NCBI GenBank assembly: GCA_905188195.1
Contig: CAJJKY010000002.1
Coordinates: 1 to 64,000 of the forward strand
Direction: 5' to 3'
DNA from: Streptococcus parasanguinis
GTDB taxonomy: Bacteria; Bacillota; Bacilli; Lactobacillales; Streptococcaceae
DNA: 64,000 bases
A program made the position numbers and the translations under genes. Numbering within the stretch: the stretch's first letter is position 1; the number at the start of each line of letters is the position of its first letter. Under the pieces are notes generated by a model. The model searched no databases and was not told where the DNA came from. It was given only the letters and a program-made list of their open reading frames with translations. Below are positions 8,910-17,226 of the stretch, one piece after another.

Positions 8910-10157
8910 ATGGAATTAGTAAAGGGCGTGAATCTTCACTTTCTTCAATCAAAAAAATTTAAAACCAATAAAATTAAGGTCCGTTTTTCATCGCCATTAG
9001 ATGAAAATACCGTGGTTGCGCGTGTTTTAGTAGCCTGTATGATGGAAACTGCAAATCAAAAATATCCAACTTCACAATTATTCCGTGAAAAATTAGCGAG
9101 TCTATACGGGGTAGAATTGTCAACCTCAGTCTCTAAGAGGGGGCGTGTTCATTATGTTGATTTGAATATTTCCTTTGTGCGCGATGACTTTTTGAGCAAG
9201 AAAAATGTTCTTACTGATGAAGTTTTGGACATTATAGAAACTATCTTCTTTTCACCTTTGGTAGTAGAAGATCACTTTGACAGTGATACATTTGACGTTG
9301 AAAAGAAAAATACAATTTCCGATTTGGAGTCAGAAATTGAAGAGCCTTATTATTATGCCCATGGGCAATTGAATCAACTATTTTTTGAAGACGAAACAAT
9401 CGGGATGTCAAGATTGGGGAAAGTTGATTTAGTGAGACAAGAGACAGCTCAAAGTTCTCTTTCACAGTTTCACCAGATGCTCCAATTAGATAATATTGAC
9501 TTCTTTTTCATAGGCGATTTTAATGAGGTCGCTATTGTGGATCGAGTGAACCAGTTTGAATTCAAGCCACGTGATAACAATTTGTCTGTCACCTATCAAC
9601 AACCTTTTACAAATGTTGTTAGAGAAAAGTTAGAGCAAAAACAAAACCAACAATCTATTCTAGAATTAGGTTACCATTTTTCTACCCAGTATGGAGAATC
9701 TCTCCATATCCCACTAGTTGTATTAAATGGGATGCTGGGAGCTTTCTCGCATTCGAGACTTTTTCAAATAATTCGTGAGAAAGAAGGACTTGCTTATACC
9801 ATCTCTAGCCATTTTGATATTTTTACAGGCTTTATGAGAGTTTTTGCAGGCATTGATAAGGAATCTCGTACGAAAGTAATGACCTTGATTATGAGACAGT
9901 TGAATGATTTAAAACGAGGCAAGTTTACAGAGTCAGAGCTTCAATTGACAAAAGAAATGTTGGTGAATACGACCTTATTAGCACAGGATCGGCAAAATAC
10001 CTTGATTGAAAGGGAATATTTGAAAACGATCCTAGGAAAGAAAGTCCTTTCTTTAGAAGAGTGGTTAGAGTCCATCGATAAGGTTAGTAGAGAAGAAATT
10101 ATTGAAGTGGCAAAAACAATTAATTTACAGTCTGTTTATTTTATGGAAGGAAAGTAG
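8910..10157 (+). CDS. ymfF: M16-like inactive peptidase homologue YmfF
   Basis: A 415-residue pitrilysin-like protein, first of a tandem pair. It lacks the zinc motif HxxEH where the active family has it, as known for YmfF, which pairs with a YmfH subunit. In Bacillus the ymf locus has been linked to 5-aminopentanol modification of elongation factor P. That link is family knowledge, not visible here. The open frame begins at TTG 8889 and has ATG at 8904 and 8910; 8910 is chosen because the only ribosome site (ACGAGG, 8898-8903) is spaced 6 bases from it. It is followed 8 bp later by ymfH. Confidence 0.85.
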   Translation: MELVKGVNLHFLQSKKFKTNKIKVRFSSPLDENTVVARVLVACMMETANQKYPTSQLFREKLASLYGVELSTSVSKRGRVHYVDLNISFVRDDFLSKKNVLTDEVLDIIETIFFSPLVVEDHFDSDTFDVEKKNTISDLESEIEEPYYYAHGQLNQLFFEDETIGMSRLGKVDLVRQETAQSSLSQFHQMLQLDNIDFFFIGDFNEVAIVDRVNQFEFKPRDNNLSVTYQQPFTNVVREKLEQKQNQQSILELGYHFSTQYGESLHIPLVVLNGMLGAFSHSRLFQIIREKEGLAYTISSHFDIFTGFMRVFAGIDKESRTKVMTLIMRQLNDLKRGKFTESELQLTKEMLVNTTLLAQDRQNTLIEREYLKTILGKKVLSLEEWLESIDKVSREEIIEVAKTINLQSVYFMEGK

Positions 10158-10165
10158 TGTAAAGA

Positions 10166-11440
10166 TTGAAAATTAAAGAAAAATATTATGAATCAGTTGG
10201 TGAGCAAGTTTACTTTACACGCTTGTCAAATGGGTTGACTATTCATTTAATTCCCAAAGAAGATTATTATGAAACCTATGGAATAATCACAACTAAGTTT
10301 GGCTCAGTGGATACACGAATTCTAGTGAATGGTAATGAAAGGCAATATCCTGCAGGAATTGCTCATTTCCTAGAACACAAAGTATTTGAAGATGAAAATG
10401 GTCAAGATTATTTAAAAAAATTCGTTCTTTTAGGATCGGAAAGTAATGCCTTTACAAGCTTTACAAAGACAAGTTATCTTTTCTCAACAACTTCAAAAGT
10501 CCCTGAAAATATTCAATTGTTATTGGAGATGGTTTCAAAGGCTTCCTTTACAGAAAAATCTGTATCTAAGGAAAGAGAAATCATTCAACAAGAAATTGGA
10601 ATGTACCAAGATAGTCCAGACTATCGATTATTTTTTGGTGCTTTAGAAAATTTATATCCTGGAACACCGTTAGCAGATGATATTGCTGGGACTAGGGAGT
10701 CTATCTCTGACATTACAATAGATAATCTCCGTGAAAACTTTGATCTATTCTATCATCCCTCTCAAATGCACTTATTAGTGATCGGAAACTTTGATGTTGA
10801 TGAAGTATTGCAAGTAGTAAAGGAATATGATCTAGTTCCTCCTCATCCATCTGTGGAGTTAGAACGTTTTCCTGTAGAAAAAAATGAAGTAAGATTGAAT
10901 CAATCTTGTAGAATGGAAGTTGCTACTCCTAAGTTGGCAATTGGAATTAGAGGAAATGATATCATTAAGGAAGAGGAAAAATTTCGTTATAAATTGATGT
11001 TGAAATTACTGTTTTCGATGATGTTTGGTTGGACTTCGCAACGGTTTCAAAGTTTATATGAAGCTGGGAAGATTGACAACTCATTGACACTTGAAGTCGA
11101 GGTTGAGGAATTATTTCATTTCGTTATTTTGACAATGGATACTCAAGAACCGGTGTCCTTATCTCATCAATTTAGGTCAGCGATCAAACAATTTGAGAAG
11201 GATCCAGATGTGAATCAGGAACATTTGGATACGATTAAAAGCGAAATGTTTGGTGATTTCTTACAAGGTTTAAATTCGCTTGAGTATAGTGCCACTCAGT
11301 TTGAATATTTTTCAGACGGTAGCACTTCTTATGATCTTCCAAAGATTTTACAAGGTATTAGTTTACAAGATATCATCAAATTAGGGCGTCAGTTCATCGA
11401 CCAGGCTGAGATGGTTGACTATATGATTTTTCAAAAGTAG
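10166..11440 (+). CDS. ymfH: M16 family zinc peptidase YmfH
   Basis: A 424-residue M16 protein with the inverted zinc motif HFLEH at ~68-72 (AGIAHFLEHKVFE) and a downstream Glu region (REIIQQEIGMYQD). It is therefore the potentially catalytic partner of the motif-less protein encoded just upstream. The start is TTG 10166, preceded by AAGGAAA about a dozen bases upstream. The pair resembles Bacillus YmfF-YmfH and precedes a RodZ-like gene and pgsA, the same order as in the Bacillus ymfFH-ymfM-pgsA cluster, which supports naming both. Confidence 0.88.
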   Translation: MKIKEKYYESVGEQVYFTRLSNGLTIHLIPKEDYYETYGIITTKFGSVDTRILVNGNERQYPAGIAHFLEHKVFEDENGQDYLKKFVLLGSESNAFTSFTKTSYLFSTTSKVPENIQLLLEMVSKASFTEKSVSKEREIIQQEIGMYQDSPDYRLFFGALENLYPGTPLADDIAGTRESISDITIDNLRENFDLFYHPSQMHLLVIGNFDVDEVLQVVKEYDLVPPHPSVELERFPVEKNEVRLNQSCRMEVATPKLAIGIRGNDIIKEEEKFRYKLMLKLLFSMMFGWTSQRFQSLYEAGKIDNSLTLEVEVEELFHFVILTMDTQEPVSLSHQFRSAIKQFEKDPDVNQEHLDTIKSEMFGDFLQGLNSLEYSATQFEYFSDGSTSYDLPKILQGISLQDIIKLGRQFIDQAEMVDYMIFQK

Positions 11441-11466
11441 TAAACAATGTATCAAGAAGGGAAAAC

Positions 11467-11874
11467 ATGAAGAAGAGAACGATTGGTCAAGTGTTAAGAC
11501 TGTCAAGAGTAAATTTACACTTAAGTTTACAGGATGTGTCAAATAAGACAGCCATTGAAATTTCTTATATAGAAGCGTTGGAAAACGATGAGTTTGATCT
11601 ATTACCGAGTCCCTTTTACGCTCAGATCTATCTTAAAAAGTTAGCATGGGCTTTGGGATTAGATGAGTCCATCCTATTGACAGCTTTTCGTGAAGGAAAA
11701 GAATTGTTATTTGATGAAGAAATACTTGTAGATGACGAAGAGCTTCATTCAAGAAAATTAAGACAGAAAGCGAGCTGGTTACCAATCCTGTATTATCTAC
11801 TAGTTAGTTTTGTCATCCTTGGCTTTGTGATTTATATCGTATATTTTTATGAGTTTACAGCATCTGTAAAATAG
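11467..11874 (+). CDS. Short RodZ/YmfM-like HTH membrane protein
   Basis: A 135-residue protein with an N-terminal Xre-type HTH of the RodZ kind (TIGQVLRLSRVNLHLSLQDV... SYIEALENDEFDLLP, ~5-75), an acidic linker and one transmembrane helix (~108-130), ending four residues after it. RodZ proteins couple MreB or cell-elongation machinery to the membrane and usually carry a long extracytoplasmic domain (total ~250-340 residues); here that domain is absent. Position before pgsA matches Bacillus YmfM. No frameshifted remainder is visible downstream: pgsA begins 31 bp later. It is therefore a naturally short form or an old truncation. Confidence 0.8.
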   Translation: MKKRTIGQVLRLSRVNLHLSLQDVSNKTAIEISYIEALENDEFDLLPSPFYAQIYLKKLAWALGLDESILLTAFREGKELLFDEEILVDDEELHSRKLRQKASWLPILYYLLVSFVILGFVIYIVYFYEFTASVK

Positions 11875-11905
11875 ATGTAAAGATAGTTTATTTTTTGGAG
11901 GAAGT

Positions 11906-12445
11906 ATGAAAAAAGAAAATATTCCTAATGCATTGACATTAATTCGGGTTGTGATGATTCCTATTTTTATTGCCATTTTAAGTTTAAGTCACTCTTACTT
12001 AGGACATATTGTAGCGGCAGTTATTTTTGCAATTGCTAGTATTACAGATTATTTAGATGGCTTTCTTGCACGAAAATGGAATGTAGTTAGTAATTTTGGG
12101 AAATTTGCCGATCCAATGGCAGATAAATTATTGGTCATGTCAGCCTTTATTATGATGATTGAATTAAAAATGGTTCCTGCTTGGATTGCAGCTGTTATCA
12201 TTTGTCGTGAGTTAGCTGTCACTGGTTTGCGTCTTCTGCTTGTTGAGACAGGCGGTACAGTTTTGGCTGCAGCTATGCCTGGAAAAATTAAAACCTTTAG
12301 CCAAATGTTTGCGATTATCTTTTTGCTTTGCCATTGGACTCTTCCAGGGCAAGTGTTGCTTTATATTGCATTGGTTTTCACAATTTATTCTGGTTACGAC
12401 TACTTTAAGGGAAGTAGCTATCTCTTTAAAGACACATTTAAATAA
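11906..12445 (+). CDS. pgsA: CDP-diacylglycerol-glycerol-3-phosphate 3-phosphatidyltransferase
   Basis: Makes phosphatidylglycerol-phosphate, the committed step to phosphatidylglycerol and cardiolipin, in the cytoplasmic membrane. The 179 residues and several membrane helices fit the family. The CDP-alcohol phosphotransferase motif is complete at ~50-75: DYLDGFLAR, then G-x3-D-x3-D in GKFADPMAD. RBS GGAGG precedes ATG 11906. The TAA stop is directly followed by the ecfA1 ATG with no gap, so the transporter genes are probably co-transcribed and coupled. Confidence 0.96.
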   Translation: MKKENIPNALTLIRVVMIPIFIAILSLSHSYLGHIVAAVIFAIASITDYLDGFLARKWNVVSNFGKFADPMADKLLVMSAFIMMIELKMVPAWIAAVIICRELAVTGLRLLLVETGGTVLAAAMPGKIKTFSQMFAIIFLLCHWTLPGQVLLYIALVFTIYSGYDYFKGSSYLFKDTFK

Positions 12446-13270
12446 ATGAAACAGATGATTGAGCTAAAAAATGTATCCTTTCGATACGATAAAACAGTAG
12501 AAGAGTATCAAATTGACACGGTTTCGTTTCACGTGAAACAAGGAGAGTGGCTTTCGATTGTTGGACACAATGGTAGTGGAAAATCTACGATTGTACGCCT
12601 GATGGATGGTCTTTTGGAAGCTGATTCTGGTGAGATCTACATTGATGGAAAGCAACTGACTCGTGAAACTATATGGGAAATCCGTAGTAAAATTGGGATT
12701 GTATTTCAGAACCCTGACAACCAATTTGTCGGTGCAACAGTAGAAGATGATGTTGCCTTTGGTTTAGAAAATCAAGGAATTCCACGGGAAGAAATGCTTC
12801 AACGTGTGGAGAAGGCCATTGAGCAAGTCGGTATGCTGGAGTTTAAAGATCGCGAACCATCTCGTTTGTCAGGTGGTCAAAAGCAACGAGTAGCCATAGC
12901 AGGTATCATCGCCTTGAGACCAACTATTATTATCCTTGATGAAGCAACTAGTATGTTAGATCCAGAAGGTAGAGAGGATCTAATGGCGGTAATGAGAGAA
13001 CTTCAGAAAAAGTTTCAATTAACAATTATCTCCATTACCCATGATTTAACCGAAATTGCCTTAAGTGATCGAACACTCGTGTTTCAAAAAGGAAAACTAG
13101 AGTCTTCTATGACGCCGCGGGAATTGTTTTCAAGAAATGACCTTAATGAGATTGGACTAGATAAGCCTTTTAGTAAGCAGGTTCAAGAATCTCTCAGCTC
13201 GCATTTTCCGCTAAAACAGGATTATCTAACAGAAAGTGAGTTATTAGACCAATTATGGGAATCTCTTTAA
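12446..13270 (+). CDS. ecfA1: ECF transporter ATPase EcfA1
   Basis: One of two ATPases of the shared energy-coupling module for vitamin uptake (group II ECF transporters). The 274 residues include Walker A GHNGSGKST (~39-47), Q-loop VFQNPDNQF, signature LSGGQKQR and Walker B IIILDEATSMLD. The start abuts the pgsA stop; ATG 12455 is a possible alternative. It overlaps ecfA2 by 16 bp. Codons for FHVK at 12527-12538 form a perfect parS core. No substrate-binding S component lies here, as expected when S components are scattered in the genome. Confidence 0.95.
   Translation: MKQMIELKNVSFRYDKTVEEYQIDTVSFHVKQGEWLSIVGHNGSGKSTIVRLMDGLLEADSGEIYIDGKQLTRETIWEIRSKIGIVFQNPDNQFVGATVEDDVAFGLENQGIPREEMLQRVEKAIEQVGMLEFKDREPSRLSGGQKQRVAIAGIIALRPTIIILDEATSMLDPEGREDLMAVMRELQKKFQLTIISITHDLTEIALSDRTLVFQKGKLESSMTPRELFSRNDLNEIGLDKPFSKQVQESLSSHFPLKQDYLTESELLDQLWESL
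12525..12540. other. parS: parS ParB (Spo0J) site inside ecfA1
   Basis: C-GTTTCACGTGAAAC-A matches the 16-base Firmicute parS consensus at 15 of 16 positions with a perfect 14-base core. In frame in ecfA1 and encoding FHVK, exactly as at the yfhO site. Confidence 0.8.
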
Positions 13271-14097
13271 AGAATGTCTATTATACTTATCAAGAGGGAA
13301 GTCCTTTTGAAGGGCAGGCGCTTTCTGATATTAGTTTGGAAATAAAAGATGGATCTTATACAGCCATTATCGGGCATACTGGTAGTGGCAAGTCTACTTT
13401 GTTGCAATTACTAAATGGTTTACTGCGTCCGACTAAAGGAACGATTCAATTTGAAGATTTTGTTTTAGATAATCATTCTGAGCCAAAAGAAATGAAGTAC
13501 CTGAGAAAAAAGGTTGGTTTGGTTTTTCAATTTCCAGAAAGTCAGCTGTTTGCAGAAACCGTTCTAGCTGATGTAGCCTTTGGACCACAGAATTTTGGGG
13601 TACCTAAGGACAAAGCGGAGGAAATAGCCAAAGAAAAATTAGCGATCGTTGGTTTAGAAGAGTCTATCTATGATAAAAGTCCATTTGAACTATCTGGTGG
13701 ACAGATGAGACGGGTTGCGATCGCAGGTATTTTAGCTATCGAACCAGAGATTTTAGTATTGGACGAGCCAACAGCAGGTCTAGATCCTGCTGGAAGAAAG
13801 GAATTGATGGCGCTGTTTGAGACATTACATAAAAATGGGATGACCCTAGTTCTGGTAACTCATACGATGGATGATGTAGCAAATTTTGCTGATACTGTAT
13901 TTGCTTTAGAAGCGGGAAAACTTGTCCTAAACGGATCCCCAAGGGAAGTGTTTCAACAGGTTGAGTATTTACAAAAACTTCAATTAGGAGTCCCACAAAT
14001 TACGAATTTTGCTCTTCAATTGAAACGAAGAGGACTTCCTCTGGACAGACTACCAATCAAAATTGAGGAACTAAAGGAGCTGTTACTTCATGAATAA
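13255..14097 (+). CDS. ecfA2: ECF transporter ATPase EcfA2
   Basis: Second ATPase of the ECF module, 280 residues, with Walker A GHTGSGKST, Q-loop VFQFPESQLF, signature LSGGQMRR and Walker B ILVLDEPTAGLD. EcfA2 normally forms a heterodimer with EcfA1, which binds EcfT. Its ATG lies inside the end of ecfA1 and its end overlaps ecfT by 8 bp, so pgsA-ecfA1-ecfA2-ecfT reads as one tightly coupled unit. Confidence 0.96.
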   Translation: MGISLKNVYYTYQEGSPFEGQALSDISLEIKDGSYTAIIGHTGSGKSTLLQLLNGLLRPTKGTIQFEDFVLDNHSEPKEMKYLRKKVGLVFQFPESQLFAETVLADVAFGPQNFGVPKDKAEEIAKEKLAIVGLEESIYDKSPFELSGGQMRRVAIAGILAIEPEILVLDEPTAGLDPAGRKELMALFETLHKNGMTLVLVTHTMDDVANFADTVFALEAGKLVLNGSPREVFQQVEYLQKLQLGVPQITNFALQLKRRGLPLDRLPIKIEELKELLLHE

Positions 14098-14887
14098 TAT
14101 GATTTTGGGAAGGTATATTCCTGGAAACTCCATTATCCACCAACTAGATCCTCGTGGGAAGTTGCTCTCAATGTTTTTATTCATATTTCTTCTGTTTTGG
14201 GCAAATAATATCCAGACAAATGTTCTTCTCTTTGGTTTTATTTTTGTTTTAATGTATCTAACGAGGATTTCGGTTAGTTTTTATATTAAAGGCTTAAAAT
14301 CAATGATTTTTATCATTGCTTTTACAACTATTTTTCAATTATTTGCGACCTCTCAAGGAACTATTTTGTATCAATGGTGGTTTTTTAAATTAACCGACCA
14401 AGGATTGATGCAAGCCGCCATCATATTTTGTAGATTTATTTTAATTATTTTTTATTCGACGATTTTAACAGTGACGACGACACCATTGAGTTTAGCAGAT
14501 GCTGTTGAAAAGATCCTTACACCACTAAAAATTATTAAGGTTCCGGCTCATGAGATTGGGTTAATGCTATCTATGAGTTTGCGCTTTGTTCCAACCTTAG
14601 TAGATGATACGAATCGAATCATGAATGCGCAAAGGGCGCGTGGTGTTGATTTTGGTGAAGGAAATCTATTAAAAAGGATCCGTTCCTTTATTCCGATCCT
14701 CATTCCTTTGTTTGCCTCAAGTTTTAAACGTGCAGATGCATTAGCAATTGCGATGGAAGCGAGAGGGTACAAAGGCGGTGAGGGACGAACACGCTATCGG
14801 ACTCTGCAGTGGGGAGTAAAAGATAATTTGGCATTGCTCGTTATTCTGTGCCTCATGTTGATAGTTTTTTATCTAAAAAATGGATAG
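14090..14887 (+). CDS. ecfT: ECF transporter transmembrane scaffold EcfT
   Basis: A 265-residue integral membrane protein with about five helices. The long cytoplasmic region carries both Ala-Arg-Gly signatures of EcfT (QRARGVDF ~183 and MEARGYKG ~222), which couple to the two ATPases. Start inside the end of ecfA2. A strong hairpin follows the stop, closing the operon. Confidence 0.96.
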   Translation: MNNMILGRYIPGNSIIHQLDPRGKLLSMFLFIFLLFWANNIQTNVLLFGFIFVLMYLTRISVSFYIKGLKSMIFIIAFTTIFQLFATSQGTILYQWWFFKLTDQGLMQAAIIFCRFILIIFYSTILTVTTTPLSLADAVEKILTPLKIIKVPAHEIGLMLSMSLRFVPTLVDDTNRIMNAQRARGVDFGEGNLLKRIRSFIPILIPLFASSFKRADALAIAMEARGYKGGEGRTRYRTLQWGVKDNLALLVILCLMLIVFYLKNG

Positions 14888-14915
14888 AGCTAGTTGTATT
14901 GGTTCAAAAATAAGG

Positions 14916-14942
14916 AAAAAGCGCTATACAAAGCGCTTTTTA
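14916..14942 (+). terminator. Terminator of the pgsA-ecfA1A2T operon
   Basis: AAAAAGCGCT / AGCGCTTTTT stem with a 6-base loop and T tail, 28 bp after the ecfT stop. Confidence 0.85.
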
Positions 14943-14961
14943 CATTAAATTCACATATTCT

Positions 14962-15014
14962 TGTAACATTTGTAATATATTCTACAATAAACTGTAACAT
15001 TTTGTGTGTATGAT
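14962..15014 (+). promoter_or_regulatory. TGTAAY repeats and -10 box of LysM gene 1
   Basis: Three TGTAAC/TGTAAT hexamers (14962, 14971, 14993) precede TATGAT (15009-15014); no good -35 is present. WalR/VicR, which controls many streptococcal wall hydrolases, recognises two TGTNAN hexamers 11 bases apart. The spacings here (9 and 22) do not match exactly, so VicR control is only a suggestion. Confidence 0.45.
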
Positions 15015-15044
15015 AGAATTATGTTCGAAAGGAGAATAGAATTC

Positions 15045-15689
15045 ATGAACAGTAAAAAGTTCCAATGGACAATCACTTCCCTACTTTCAGCAGCATCACT
15101 TTTCATTTCTGGTATTGCTACAGTGAATGCTGAAACTTACGAAGTGAAGTCTGGAGATACTCTATCAAAAATTGCACTAGAAAATAACACTTCAGTAGAA
15201 AATATTATTGCATCTAACAATCTGACCAATGAAGATTTGATCTATGCAGGACAAATTATTGAGTTAGGTGAGCGTTCAAAATCTATGATTGATAAAGTTG
15301 CTCCACAAGAGCAAGCAAAACCTGCTGAAAGTGCACCTACAGCAACAGCACAAACTGCTCAAAAACAAACAACTTATGCAGCAAATGCTGCAGTGACTTC
15401 TGCACAATCAACAAATGGTGGAATTGTTCTATCAAATGGGAATACTGCTGGAGAACAAGGATCTTATGCAGCTGCTCGTATGGCTGAAATGACTGGTGTA
15501 CCTGCTTCTACTTGGGAAGCAATTATTGCCCGTGAATCAAATGGTCAAGTAAATGCAGCAAATGCTTCTGGTGCCAGTGGTTTGTTCCAAACAATGCCAG
15601 GTTGGGGTTCAACTGCAACAGTTGATGATCAAATCCAGGCTGCATACAATGCATATAGCTCACAAGGTTTATCAGCTTGGGGTTATTAA
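15045..15689 (+). CDS. Secreted LysM protein with lysozyme-like C-terminal domain
   Basis: A 214-residue precursor: signal peptide (~1-32, cleavage near VNAE), one LysM peptidoglycan-binding domain (~33-77, YEVKSGDTLSKIA...IYAGQIIEL), an Ala/Thr/Gln-rich linker, and a C-terminal segment (~140-214) resembling the transglycosylase-like domain of small Gram-positive wall proteins: IIARESNGQVNAAN with a candidate catalytic Glu, ASGLFQTMPGW, and a terminal WGY. Probably a peptidoglycan lytic or remodelling protein at the cell surface. ATG 15045 is preferred over an upstream in-frame ATG because AAAGGAG ends 10 bases before it. Family assignment good, activity unproved. Confidence 0.88.
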   Translation: MNSKKFQWTITSLLSAASLFISGIATVNAETYEVKSGDTLSKIALENNTSVENIIASNNLTNEDLIYAGQIIELGERSKSMIDKVAPQEQAKPAESAPTATAQTAQKQTTYAANAAVTSAQSTNGGIVLSNGNTAGEQGSYAAARMAEMTGVPASTWEAIIARESNGQVNAANASGASGLFQTMPGWGSTATVDDQIQAAYNAYSSQGLSAWGY

Positions 15690-15720
15690 AAAATAGGTTT
15701 ACAATTTGTAAACCTATTTT
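15690..15720. terminator. Bidirectional terminator built on a TTTACA palindrome
   Basis: AAAATAGGTTTACAA / TTGTAAACCTATTTT, a 15-base perfect stem with a one-base centre, between LysM gene 1 (+) and the HAD gene (-). The HAD stop codon (15714-15716) lies inside the arm. Its core GTTTACA-ATT-TGTAAAC is a 3-base-spacer version of the dispersed palindrome. Confidence 0.85.
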
Positions 15721-16343
15721 TTTAATGTCTCAAGAATATCAAGTGGAGAGTGACAAATAAAATCTGGTGAGTAAAGAAGTAGCTCATCAAGATCTCCAAA
15801 TCCCCAAGTGACGGCCATGGTTTTTATGCCAACTGTTTGACCTCCAATGAGGTCAAATTTTGTGTCTCCAATAATCACTGTCTCCTCTTTTGGAAGGTCA
15901 TTGATTGACAAGGCGTATCGAATGACATCAGCTTTGTGGATACGATCTGAATTTGATCCATAAATTCCTTTAAAGTATTTAGCGATACCTAAATCTTGAC
16001 ACATCTGTAAAGCAACTGGTTCATGTTTTGAAGTGGTTACATAAAGAGGAATGTTTTCGTCATGTAATGCTTTCAAAGCTTCTACTATCTGAGGAAACAG
16101 AGTTGATTTGTATTGACCTTTTTCATGATAATACTGGCGATAGATAGTTACGGCTTGATCTACCAAAGTTTCAGGAAGGGTAGCTTCAAAACTAGAAATC
16201 AAAGGTGGTCCCATAAAACTACGGATGGTTTTGAGATCGGGTTGAGGAACCTTCAAAGTATCGAATGTATGTTGAAAACTCTCTGTAATTCCCTTGGAAC
16301 TGTCAACTAATGTTCCGTCTAAGTCAAAAAATAAGGCTTGCAT
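15714..16343 (-). CDS. HAD-family phosphatase, phosphoglycolate phosphatase-like
   Basis: A 209-residue cytosolic hydrolase. Motif I is FDLDGTLVDSS (nucleophile and acid Asp), motif II TTSK, motif III Lys around KHEP and motif IV GDTKFDLIGG; a helical cap lies between. This is the Gph/PgmB-like subclass, with substrate not predictable. The frame is open further upstream into sdaAA, but ATG 16343 directly follows the sdaAA stop (TAGCATG), has GGGGA before it and starts with the conserved MQALFFDLDG, so it is the real start. Last gene of the sdaAB-sdaAA operon; phosphatase and dehydratase may not be functionally linked. Confidence 0.9.
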   Translation of the reverse strand: MQALFFDLDGTLVDSSKGITESFQHTFDTLKVPQPDLKTIRSFMGPPLISSFEATLPETLVDQAVTIYRQYYHEKGQYKSTLFPQIVEALKALHDENIPLYVTTSKHEPVALQMCQDLGIAKYFKGIYGSNSDRIHKADVIRYALSINDLPKEETVIIGDTKFDLIGGQTVGIKTMAVTWGFGDLDELLLYSPDFICHSPLDILETLKK

Positions 16344-16344
16344 G

Positions 16345-17217
16345 CTATTCCCCAAATATCTCTTTTTGTAATCTACGTCCGGTTGGTGTTGCTGCCAATC
16401 CTCCTTCAGCTGTTTCTCTAAAGGCAGTCGGAAGACTAGATCCAACTTGGTACATGGCGTCAATCACTTCATCAACAGGTATTTTTGATTCAATACCTGC
16501 TAAGGCCATATCAGCAGCAATGAAGGCATAGCTGGCTCCCATTGCGTTTCGTTTGACACATGGAACTTCCACGAGTCCTGCTACTGGATCACAAATGAGA
16601 CCAAGCATGTTTTTGATGACAAAACAGACTGCCTGACTCGCTTGATAAGGAGTTCCCCCAGCAGCTAGTGTCAATGCTGCCGCACTCATAGCTGAAGCAG
16701 AACCAACTTCTGCTTGACAACCACCTTCTGCACCTGAAATAGAAGCATTATTGGCGATCACTAAACCAAAAGCTCCAGCTGTCAGTAGAAAATCTAATTG
16801 TTGCTGACGGTTTAACCCTAATTTTTGAGTTGCTGCAGTGAGAACTGCGGGAAGGCAGCCAGCAGATCCTGCAGTGGGTGTTGCGCAGACCAGTCCCATC
16901 TTAGCATTGTGTTCGTTGACAGCAATAGCATTCTTCGCTGCGGTTAGGACGGTCAAGTCAGATAACGTTTTTCCTGATTTGATATAGCGATCTAATTTTG
17001 CGGCATCCCCACCGGTTAACCCACTACGAGAGTGGTTTTCATTTAATCCTAACTTTACAGAATCAATCATCACTTCTAAATTACGGGTCATTAATCGTAG
17101 GACTTCTTCTCGTTCACGACCAGTTAGTTCAAATTCAGTTGCAATCATTAACTCTGCGACGTTTCCTTCGTATTGCGTGCTTGCTTGTTCTACGAGGTCT
17201 ACAATTGAATAAAACAT
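16345..17217 (-). CDS. sdaAA: L-serine dehydratase, iron-sulfur type, alpha subunit
   Basis: Large subunit of the [4Fe-4S] L-serine deaminase that turns L-serine into pyruvate and ammonia. It has 290 residues. Cluster-ligand candidates are visible in GLVCATPTAGSAGC (two Cys) and GLICDPVAGLVEVPC (two Cys), together with the GGCQAEVGSASAM stretch typical of the family. It lies 9 bp after sdaAB and is followed immediately by the HAD gene, making a three-gene leftward operon. Confidence 0.97.
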   Translation of the reverse strand: MFYSIVDLVEQASTQYEGNVAELMIATEFELTGREREEVLRLMTRNLEVMIDSVKLGLNENHSRSGLTGGDAAKLDRYIKSGKTLSDLTVLTAAKNAIAVNEHNAKMGLVCATPTAGSAGCLPAVLTAATQKLGLNRQQQLDFLLTAGAFGLVIANNASISGAEGGCQAEVGSASAMSAAALTLAAGGTPYQASQAVCFVIKNMLGLICDPVAGLVEVPCVKRNAMGASYAFIAADMALAGIESKIPVDEVIDAMYQVGSSLPTAFRETAEGGLAATPTGRRLQKEIFGE

Positions 17218-17226
17218 ATGAACTCC

